Source: JADKCL01 sp046050405 (GTDB taxonomy: Bacteria; Bacteroidota; Bacteroidia; J057; JADKCL01). Taken from it: DNA of 22,000 nt. This document shows, piece by piece, positions 9,228 to 15,902 of the stretch. The position numbers and the translations under genes were made by a program. The notes under the pieces were generated by a model. The model had not been told where the DNA came from, ran no database searches, and was given only the letters and a program-made list of their open reading frames with translations. Every line of letters begins with the position of its first letter. The first letter of the stretch is position 1. The stretch is taken from contig JBJOPY010000012.1 of assembly GCA_046050405.1 (NCBI GenBank), forward strand, positions 1 to 22,000. The letters run 5' to 3'.

Positions 9228-9332
9228 GAATGGAAACAGGCTGGACGAAAGATGGGGCGCGGAAGGCTGCCATGGGCACCTGCCCGGCACCCCGGATATG
9301 GAATGAAATGGAATTAAGTTACTGATATAAAA

Positions 9333-10667
9333 ATGAGCACAGAAAAAATTGTAGTAGGGCTCGACATTGGCACCACGAAGGTTTGTGCCATCGTCGGCAA
9401 AAAGAATGAGTTTGGCAAGATCAACATCCTGGGCTTTGGGAAGGCAGAGTCGGACGGCGTGAGCCGAGGGGTGGTCGTGAACATCGACAAGACTGTAGAG
9501 GCGATCCGCAAGGCCGTCGCAGAGGCCGAGAAGCAGAGCGGCGTGGACATCAATGTCGTCTATGTGGGCATCGCCGGGGAACACATCCGCTCGATGCAGC
9601 ACAAGGGCATCATCACCCTGAGCAATCCTGACATGGAGATCAATGCCATCGATGTCAAGCGACTGCACGATGACATGTTCAAGATCGCCACACCGCCCGG
9701 GATGGAAATCCTCCATGTCCTGCCGCAGGAATACACCGTGGACAACCAGGTGGGCATCAAGGATCCGGTCGGCATGAGCGGTGTCCGCCTGGAAGGCAAC
9801 TTCCATGTGGTGACCGGCCAGACCACGGCCGCGAACAACATCTACAAGTGCGTGCGCAAGGCAGGTCTCGAAGCCCGGGAACTGATCCTGGAGCCACTGG
9901 CCTCGAGTGCGGCAGTCCTCACCGACGAGGAGCGCGAAGCAGGCGTATGTCTCGTGGACATCGGAGGCGGGACGACAGACCTCGCGATTTTCGAGGACAA
10001 CATCATCCGCCACACCGCCGTGATCCCATTCGGAGGCAACATCGTCACCGAGGACATCAAGCACGGCTGCTCGGTGATGCGCCGTCAAGCGGAGCTGCTG
10101 AAACTGCGGTTCGGCAGCGCGCTGGCGACAGAGATCAAGGACGATGAAATCATCACGATCACAGGCCTCCAAGGCCGTCCCCCGAAGGAAATTCGCCGCC
10201 GTACGCTCAGCAACATCATTCAGAGCCGCATGGAGGAGATCGTGGAATTCGTGGCGGCGGAAATCAAGCACAGCGGCTATGAGAAGAAGCTGGTGGGCGG
10301 GATCGTGGTCACCGGCGGTGGCTCGATGCTGGCCCATACGAAGCAGCTCATCGAGTACGTCACCGGGATCGATACCCGCATGGGGATGCCCGGCGAGCAC
10401 CTTGCCAGCGGGCTCGTGGATGAGGTGAACAGCCCCATGTACGCGACCAGCACGGGGCTGGTGATACAGGGCCTCAATGCAGGGGAACCTTCCAGCCGGT
10501 CACAGGCCGAGCAGCGGCAGCCCGCACTCGAAGAGCGCCCATCCTCCAAGAAGGAGAAGCCACAGGCTCCGCGCACCGTCGCAGAGCGCCCCAACATGAG
10601 CATCATCGGACGTGTGAAGGACTGGTTCGAAAGCACCATGACCAACACGGGAGACTTTATCGAATAA
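9333..10667 (+). CDS. ftsA: Cell division protein FtsA, actin-like FtsZ membrane anchor
   Basis: FtsA is an actin-fold ATPase that tethers FtsZ filaments to the inner membrane. The protein has 444 residues. The first phosphate loop VGLDIGTTKVCAIVG lies near residue 8, the second, CLVDIGGGTTDLAIFE, lies about midway, and the adenosine-site segment is VVTGGGSMLAHTKQL. A polar, proline- and glutamine-rich linker (about 385-425) leads to the terminal MSIIGRVKDWFES, an amphipathic segment that fits the membrane-targeting helix. The start at 9333 follows an AT-rich stretch (ttactgatataaaa). ftsZ begins 60 nt after its stop. Confidence 0.97.
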   Translation: MSTEKIVVGLDIGTTKVCAIVGKKNEFGKINILGFGKAESDGVSRGVVVNIDKTVEAIRKAVAEAEKQSGVDINVVYVGIAGEHIRSMQHKGIITLSNPDMEINAIDVKRLHDDMFKIATPPGMEILHVLPQEYTVDNQVGIKDPVGMSGVRLEGNFHVVTGQTTAANNIYKCVRKAGLEARELILEPLASSAAVLTDEEREAGVCLVDIGGGTTDLAIFEDNIIRHTAVIPFGGNIVTEDIKHGCSVMRRQAELLKLRFGSALATEIKDDEIITITGLQGRPPKEIRRRTLSNIIQSRMEEIVEFVAAEIKHSGYEKKLVGGIVVTGGGSMLAHTKQLIEYVTGIDTRMGMPGEHLASGLVDEVNSPMYATSTGLVIQGLNAGEPSSRSQAEQRQPALEERPSSKKEKPQAPRTVAERPNMSIIGRVKDWFESTMTNTGDFIE

Positions 10668-10727
10668 TCAGCAGATGGCGGTGACCCGTACAGGCTGCAA
10701 GCGCTAACTTTAGATTAAGATACTATT

Positions 10728-12212
10728 ATGATGGAGATTGATATGTCAACGATTGAATTTCAAATGCCGAAAAACCGCAACTCGATCATCAAGGTGATCG
10801 GCGTGGGCGGCGGTGGCGGCAACGCGGTCAACAACATGTACCGCAAAGGCATCAAGGGGGTGGACTTCATCGTCTGCAACACAGACGTGCAAGCCCTCGA
10901 CATGAGCCCCGTCCCGAACAAGATTCGCCTCGGGGCCAACCAGACGGAAGGCCTCGGCGCAGGTGCAAATCCGGAGCTCGGACGCCTCTCGGCGATCGAA
11001 AGCCTGGAACAGATCCGCGAAGTCCTGAAAGCGAACACCAAGATGGTCTTCGTCACCGCTGGCATGGGCGGCGGTACAGGGACGGGAGCTGCACCCGTGA
11101 TCGCAGGCCTCGCAAAGGAGATGGGCATCCTGACCGTGGCCATCGTTACCACTCCCTTCCGGTTCGAAGGCAAGAAGCGCATGGGGCAGGCCTTCTCCGG
11201 CATCAAGGCCCTGGAGCAAAGCGTGGACACCATCGTCACGATCAACAATGACAACCTCACCGAAGTCTTTGGGAAGAACGTGACCATGAAGCAAGCCTTC
11301 GAGGAGGCCGACACCGTCCTCTGCGATGCCGCCAAGGGCATCGCAGAGATCATCACCCGCGAGGGCTACATCAACGTGGACTTCGCCGACGTGAACACGA
11401 TCATGAAGGATGGAGGCACCGCACTGATGGGCACTGCCACCTACTCCGGCGAGGACCGTGCCATTCGTGCCGCAGAGGATGCCATTTCCTCTCCCATGCT
11501 GGACAGTGTCAACATTCACGGCTCACGCGGCATCCTCGTCAATATCACCGCTGCCGCTAACAGCCTGCGCCTGGATGAGACCACCACGATCGTGGAATAC
11601 ATCCAGGAAGCCGCAGGAGACAATGCCGACATCATCTTCGGCACCGTCTATGACGACGACATGGGAGACGAGCTGAGCGTCACCGTGATCGCCACCGGGT
11701 TCGACAATGAGCGGCGCAGCTTCACCGGCGCGAATGCCAATCCGCCACAGAAGCAGGTGCTCGATGCCAATCCCGAGAAGCCGCAGGCACCCCCCCGGCC
11801 TGAAACCCGTGAGGAGAGGAAGCCTGCCCAGCACCTCGAGGACTTCAGCATCACCAGCAGCCCCGTCTTCACCTTTGACCTCGAGACACCGAAGACCCCT
11901 CCGGTACCCGTACAGCCGAGTCTCTTCGAGGAGCGCCCTCCCGTGCGCCGTGACGATCCGCCGAAATCCCTCAAGGAGACCGAACTCGAGGAGCGCATTC
12001 GCAAGCTTCGCAGCACAGATTACAACTACCACAACCCCGAGTCGCTGAAAGGCATGGAAGACATCCCCGCCTACCTTCGCAAGAGCGTGAACCTCCAGCA
12101 GCAGGAGCAGCGCGGCGAGCCCAAGCTCAGCAGGCTGAGCCTGGAGGACGTGGACGAAAACAGGTTCACCATCAGTGACAACAACGCCTACCTCCACGAC
12201 AACGTGGATTAA
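10728..12212 (+). CDS. ftsZ: Cell division GTPase FtsZ
   Basis: FtsZ is the tubulin-like GTPase that forms the division ring. The tubulin signature GGGTGTG is at residues 114-120 and the catalytic T7 loop NVDFAD at 216-221, so the GTPase core looks intact. A long proline-rich variable linker (about 330-440) is followed by DIPAYLRK (445-452), which matches the conserved C-terminal peptide that binds FtsA. Unusually, about 42 further residues follow, ending in the acidic NAYLHDNVD. The length of 494 exceeds that of many FtsZ proteins. Candidate starts are 10728, 10731 and 10743 (MSTIEFQMPKN); all give the same core. This is the last gene of the cluster. Confidence 0.97.
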   Translation: MMEIDMSTIEFQMPKNRNSIIKVIGVGGGGGNAVNNMYRKGIKGVDFIVCNTDVQALDMSPVPNKIRLGANQTEGLGAGANPELGRLSAIESLEQIREVLKANTKMVFVTAGMGGGTGTGAAPVIAGLAKEMGILTVAIVTTPFRFEGKKRMGQAFSGIKALEQSVDTIVTINNDNLTEVFGKNVTMKQAFEEADTVLCDAAKGIAEIITREGYINVDFADVNTIMKDGGTALMGTATYSGEDRAIRAAEDAISSPMLDSVNIHGSRGILVNITAAANSLRLDETTTIVEYIQEAAGDNADIIFGTVYDDDMGDELSVTVIATGFDNERRSFTGANANPPQKQVLDANPEKPQAPPRPETREERKPAQHLEDFSITSSPVFTFDLETPKTPPVPVQPSLFEERPPVRRDDPPKSLKETELEERIRKLRSTDYNYHNPESLKGMEDIPAYLRKSVNLQQQEQRGEPKLSRLSLEDVDENRFTISDNNAYLHDNVD

Positions 12213-12341
12213 CCGGGACGGGGGTAGGCAGAGGGTCGCAGGGCCGTGCGCGAATCCCATGGGTCGGTCGACCTGAGGGGACTCCCATGTCCTGTACCGT
12301 ATTCGCAGCTCTTTTTTATAATAGTATTCTTAATTCAGCGA

Positions 12342-12380
12342 GACACCACCCCTGCCACCCGGGGGTGGTTGTCTTTTTTT
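12342..12380 (+). terminator. Rho-independent terminator after ftsZ
   Basis: A GC-rich stem has the arms gacaccacccc and ggggtggttgtc (11 pairs with one bulged T) and a loop of about nine bases. It is followed directly by seven T at 12374-12380. It lies 130 nt past the ftsZ stop and reads in the same direction, so it most likely ends the dcw transcript. An AT-rich stretch (ttttttataatagtattctt, about 12311-12331) just before it could be a promoter-like sequence, but nothing else supports one. Confidence 0.85.
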
Positions 12381-12865
12381 CATGGGCATACCCATGCGGA
12401 GTGGCCATGCGAGCTGTTGCACTTCCTGGTTGAACACAGGCATTTCGCCCGGAAAACCAATAATAATTTCGTTCCGGGCTTCCCGTATGTACTTGCCTCC
12501 CCTATGCGTGGCGTTCATTTCCCATGCCGACCCATCATGCCAGGGAAACAATCGCGGCACGCTGTCACTGGCCGTGAATCCGTCCGGCGACTCACCCGCG
12601 TTTCCGGAACCCGTTCGCGGAACCCTGCCCTGCTTCACGATGAATCCCCGGATCTGCCCCGTTTCATTCTCGGAGGGAGCAGCCGTCCTGCCCGCTGATG
12701 TCAATCTACCCCACCCCTATCAACCCGCCTTCGAGTCCAGAAAAGTGAATAATATCCCCGACGACCGACAGCATGGTATTGAGCAAAATGGCAGCCATGA
12801 GCCTGGCCGGGACAATGGAAAGGTTCATGCGCGCTGCGATGGAGATCCAATCGATCAAACATAGG
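12381..12865. other. Intergenic stretch without a convincing gene
   Basis: About 480 nt lie between the ftsZ terminator and the restriction island. Several frames are open on both strands, but none shows a recognisable family or a convincing start. The most protein-like are on the minus strand. One is a frame ending at 12706 whose last ~45 residues are hydrophobic (SIVPARLMAAILLNTMLSVVGD). The other is a 124-codon frame (12330-12704, TTG start) that runs into the terminator hairpin. The first could be the 3' remnant of a membrane-protein gene cut by insertion of the neighbouring island. No RNA gene or repeat is seen. Confidence 0.4.
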
Positions 12866-12913
12866 TTTTGACTATTAGTGCTATCTTCGCGAATCAACTT
12901 TTGGAGAAATCGA

Positions 12914-13678
12914 ATGAGCAATAAGTATGTAGGATTTGTCTCGGATGACCACTTGCTCGGCTGCATTGGCAATCTGCACAAAGCCTACTTGAAAGCCAGG
13001 AACAACCTCACCAAAGAAAAGTTCTATTCCAACAAGGTTGACACGGTCAAGCTGACCTTCGATGCAAAGTTCAATTATATCGACGAGGAAAGCCTCATCC
13101 AATCAGAGATTTTAAGACAGATGGACAAGTCCATCAATAATTCCATCGGGACATTCCACGAGCAAGTCCTCGGCGGAATAGAAGGTTTTGAAGCGGGAAA
13201 ACTAAGTGGTTACGACATCAAAGCAAAGGACAACACTTTATTTGCAGACATCAAGAACAAGCACAACACAATGAACAGCAGTGCTTCCGAGGCACTCTTT
13301 CAAAAGTTGGCCCGTTATGCTGACGACCATAAAAAGGCCCAATGTTACTGGGTTCAGATTTTAGCCAAAGGAAGCTTTTGCAACTTGTGGAGCGGCGATA
13401 TCAACGGCAAGGAATATCGACACAGCAGAGTTCATAAAATATCGGGGGATAGGTTTTACGCTTTGCTTTCAGGGCAGGAGGATGCGTTTCTACAACTATA
13501 CAAGGCCCTACCAGCTGCGATCAAAGATTATCTGGATTCCATCCACAAAAACGAAGGGATTGCAGCAAATAGCACCTACGACGAACTAAAAGCAGGAACG
13601 AACGAAAGCAAACGAAGCACGCTGGACCAGATCACCTTTGAGAATTACAGCTACTACCTGGGTTTTGACACGTTGTAA
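12914..13678 (+). CDS. Type II restriction endonuclease, Eco47II family
   Basis: The protein (254 residues from the ATG at 12914) resembles Eco47II-type endonucleases. The resemblance covers the opening MSNKYVGFVSDDHLLGCI, the central IGTFHEQVLGGIEGFE, the following ADIKNKHNTMN, and the distal GDRFYALLSGQEDAF. The segment DIKAKDNTLFADIKNK fits a PD-(D/E)xK nuclease core with D-x-K. Family members cut GGNCC or GGWCC; the exact specificity here is inferred. The frame is open upstream to 12878, but the ATG at 12914 matches the family N-terminus. It is convergent with the cytosine methyltransferase, overlapping its 3' end by 25 bp. The base composition is markedly more AT-rich than the dcw genes, consistent with acquisition by transfer. 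Confidence 0.85.
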   Translation: MSNKYVGFVSDDHLLGCIGNLHKAYLKARNNLTKEKFYSNKVDTVKLTFDAKFNYIDEESLIQSEILRQMDKSINNSIGTFHEQVLGGIEGFEAGKLSGYDIKAKDNTLFADIKNKHNTMNSSASEALFQKLARYADDHKKAQCYWVQILAKGSFCNLWSGDINGKEYRHSRVHKISGDRFYALLSGQEDAFLQLYKALPAAIKDYLDSIHKNEGIAANSTYDELKAGTNESKRSTLDQITFENYSYYLGFDTL

Positions 13679-14892
13679 AACTGGTTCAAAAACTTCACAA
13701 TGGAATAGCCTACCTCGGTTCCCAAATTAACGGGAACGGCGTTCCCGATCTGCTTGTATTGTTGGGCCATTGAACCCTCAAATCTCCAATCGTCAGGAAA
13801 GGTCTGGATACGGGCATATTCACGGACTGTAAACGGACGGGTTTCATCGGGATGGCAGCGTTCAGTTTGCTTCTGAGCCGGACTACAGGTAAGCGTCAGG
13901 CATGGCTCATCCCAGCCGATCCGCCGTGCCATTCCGGTTTTGCCACCACCCAGGTGGAAACTGCCACCCATGAATTCCTTCTGAACCTCCAGCGGCAGAT
14001 CTCTCCAGTATCCTTTCGGAGGAACCAGTTCCAAGACCTCTTTTTTGCTTTGCGGATATTTTGCTCCAATTGACACCGGGACATCCGTCTCATACAGCTC
14101 TCCTTTTTTCAAGGCATCCTTCAAGGTGTAAACTTTCCTGGAAGGCTTGGGGTACTCATAGTGTAGTTCAATATCCTTTCTGATTCCGACGACAATCAAC
14201 CTTTCCCTCTTTTGTGGCACCCTGAAGTTGATCGCCTTCAATACCTGCACCGGCGCCACATTGTAGCCGATCTCATCCAAAATGGAAATCATGCCTTCCA
14301 AGGTTTTCCCGTTTTCGTGGCTCAACAATCCACGGACATTCTCGCCAATACAGATTAAGGGGTTTACCTCTCTGACAACCCTTGCAAATTCATAGAATAA
14401 AGTTCCCCTTGCATCGGCAAAGCCTAGCTTTTTGCCTGCATAGCTGAACGCCTGACAAGGGAACCCGCCAGTCACGACGTCCACCTTGTTTTTGTATTCG
14501 GAAAATTCAAACCCCTTTATATCGCCTTCCAGCACTTTCCAGTTCGGACGGTTGCTTCTCAAGGTTTGGCAGGCCCATTTGTCAATTTCATTCAATGCGA
14601 CACATTTCAAACCTGCCTTTTCCATTCCAACGGCGAAACCGCCTGCACCGGCAAAGAGCTCCAAGACAGAGTAATCCCGGTGCGGCTCGACATGGTTGGT
14701 AGTGGTATCTTCAGCATCGTGGCTGAGAAAATCGGCAAACAATGCCTCCACCTGTTCCCGTTGATAGACCCGATAGTTGCTCATTGGTTCACGGATGGCA
14801 AAAAGCTTACCCTCCCTGTCCCATCTCCTGAGGGTTTCCTTGCTTTTTCCGATGAGTTCCGAGGCTTCGGAGAGTGTCAAATAATCTTTCAT
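13654..14892 (-). CDS. C5-cytosine DNA methyltransferase with N-terminal MerR-like HTH
   Basis: This 412-residue enzyme methylates the C5 of cytosine to protect DNA from the neighbouring nuclease. Conserved methyltransferase motifs appear in order: I (VLELFAGAGGFAVGMEKAG, about 75-93), IV with the catalytic Cys (GGFPCQAFSYAGKKLG), VI (GENVRGLL), VIII (QKRERLIVVG), IX (RPFTVREYARIQTFPDDW) and X (QIGNAVPVNLG). The first ~60 residues (LTLSEASELIGKSKETLRRWDREGKL) form a MerR-type winged helix-turn-helix, which suggests the protein also regulates transcription. An imperfect inverted repeat lies 13-31 bp upstream. Specificity is probably GGNCC or GGWCC, judged from the endonuclease family. Low GC compared with the dcw region supports transfer together with the nuclease. 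Confidence 0.93.
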   Translation of the reverse strand: MKDYLTLSEASELIGKSKETLRRWDREGKLFAIREPMSNYRVYQREQVEALFADFLSHDAEDTTTNHVEPHRDYSVLELFAGAGGFAVGMEKAGLKCVALNEIDKWACQTLRSNRPNWKVLEGDIKGFEFSEYKNKVDVVTGGFPCQAFSYAGKKLGFADARGTLFYEFARVVREVNPLICIGENVRGLLSHENGKTLEGMISILDEIGYNVAPVQVLKAINFRVPQKRERLIVVGIRKDIELHYEYPKPSRKVYTLKDALKKGELYETDVPVSIGAKYPQSKKEVLELVPPKGYWRDLPLEVQKEFMGGSFHLGGGKTGMARRIGWDEPCLTLTCSPAQKQTERCHPDETRPFTVREYARIQTFPDDWRFEGSMAQQYKQIGNAVPVNLGTEVGYSIVKFLNQFYNVSKPR

Positions 14893-14904
14893 AACCCAGT
14901 GGCT

Positions 14905-14923
14905 TAACCTTATGCAATGGTTA
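14905..14923. promoter_or_regulatory. Inverted repeat upstream of the HTH-methyltransferase gene, possible operator
   Basis: The sequence is TAACC, nine bases, GGTTA: perfect 5-bp arms in a 19-bp window whose near edge is 13 bp before the methyltransferase start codon. Because the methyltransferase carries a MerR-like DNA-binding domain, this dyad is a reasonable candidate operator for autorepression. The arms are short and the inner bases pair poorly, so chance is possible. Confidence 0.3.
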
Positions 14924-15099
14924 TAAATCTACGACTAAAATTCAAGCCCACAACCAGGGCGGAAGCAATGGAACGATTTTTATCGAAATGGACGGGTGGT
15001 TTCCCCCGTAGGGGGCTTGTCTCGGAGAGGTACGGCTTTGGCCGTCCTGGCTACGCAATTCCCATGGCCCCAAGGACGGTGATGGCGCGGATTGTCCCT

Positions 15100-15897
15100 T
15101 TATGAGACGACCATCCCGATGACAGTCCCGTTCTCCAGGATCGAATTCTCGAAGGTGCAATCCACGACCCTTGCGCCGGACAAATCCGCATCGTAGAAGA
15201 GGCAATCGGTCAGCTGGCAGTTTTCAAGGCGTGCATTTCTGAGGACACTGTCGCAGAAGTCCACGTTGGTGATGCGGCAGTTCCTGAAGACGGCGCCTGT
15301 CAGGTCGGCATCGTCCAGCTTGGAGTGCTCGAGCTCCAGGCCGGCCCACTGGCTTCCTTTCAGGTTGGCTCCGCCCATGCGGACATCGTGGAAATGGATG
15401 TCCTCGAAGGCGGCACCTTCCATGGTGGCAGCACCGAAGGTGGTTTCCCGCAGGACCGTCCCGACGAGGCGGGTGTTCACGAAGTAACCCGAGGTAAAGG
15501 TGATGTCGCTGAAATCATGACCCTGGAAGGTCGCATGGGAGAGGTGGGCCTCACTCAGGATCAGCGGGACACCCTTGACCTTGGCCGCATTCCATTCGGC
15601 TGCGCCTTTCCAGATCAGGCCGAGCCATTTCAGGGATTCCCTCCAGTAGTCGTCGTCCAGCACCACACCGTCCAGGATCGTGCCCTGCAGGCGACAGGTG
15701 GAGAGGTGGTAGCCTTTGATCTTGGCGCGGGAGAGATTGGAGCCTGTCAGGTCGAAGCCGGCCAGGTTGGCCTGGGTCAGGTCCATCCCCGACAGGTCTG
15801 CACCTGCGAGCATTGTTTTTTCACCTTGGGCAAGTTTCTCCACCTCCTGGTTGAAGGTCGCCACGTTGCCGGTCAGCAGGTCTTTCCAGTTCACCAT
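15100..15897 (-). CDS. Pentapeptide-repeat protein, partner of the upstream DUF4157 gene
   Basis: This protein of 265 residues is dominated by A(D/N)LxX-type pentapeptides, for example LSGMDLTQANLAGFDLTGSN near residue 35 and long tracts from about 105 to 260. Such repeats fold into a right-handed quadrilateral beta-helix. The biochemical role of most family members is unknown; some mimic DNA and some form scaffolds. The N-terminus (MVNWKDLLTGNVATFNQEVEKLA) is non-repetitive. A non-repeat stretch (DDDYWRESLKWLGLIWKG) interrupts the helix at about 81-98. The ATG is 5 nt after the stop of the DUF4157/nucleotidyltransferase-like gene, so the two are almost certainly cotranscribed. A truncated near-identical copy lies at 18565-18805. 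A protective (immunity) or chaperone role is inference from context only. I see no clear terminator after it. Confidence 0.85.
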   Translation of the reverse strand: MVNWKDLLTGNVATFNQEVEKLAQGEKTMLAGADLSGMDLTQANLAGFDLTGSNLSRAKIKGYHLSTCRLQGTILDGVVLDDDYWRESLKWLGLIWKGAAEWNAAKVKGVPLILSEAHLSHATFQGHDFSDITFTSGYFVNTRLVGTVLRETTFGAATMEGAAFEDIHFHDVRMGGANLKGSQWAGLELEHSKLDDADLTGAVFRNCRITNVDFCDSVLRNARLENCQLTDCLFYDADLSGARVVDCTFENSILENGTVIGMVVS

Positions 15898-15902
15898 TCG
15901 TC

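Noticed and set aside
9012..10400. Minus-strand frame of 462 codons opposite ftsQ and ftsA
   Set aside because: It crosses two real genes and the gap between them, and its composition is that of a complement frame.
10703..10711. TAACTTTAG before ftsZ as a Bacteroidota -7 box
   Set aside because: One mismatch and no -33 element at the right distance; ftsZ is more simply cotranscribed with ftsA.
12246..12698. Plus-strand frame of 150 codons after ftsZ
   Set aside because: It runs through the terminator hairpin and shows no family features.
12330..12704. Minus-strand frame of 124 codons, TTG start, containing FNQEVQQLA similar to FNQEVEKLA of the pentapeptide protein
   Set aside because: Only about 11 bases are shared at this point, the rest does not align, and the frame ends inside the ftsZ terminator; probably coincidence.
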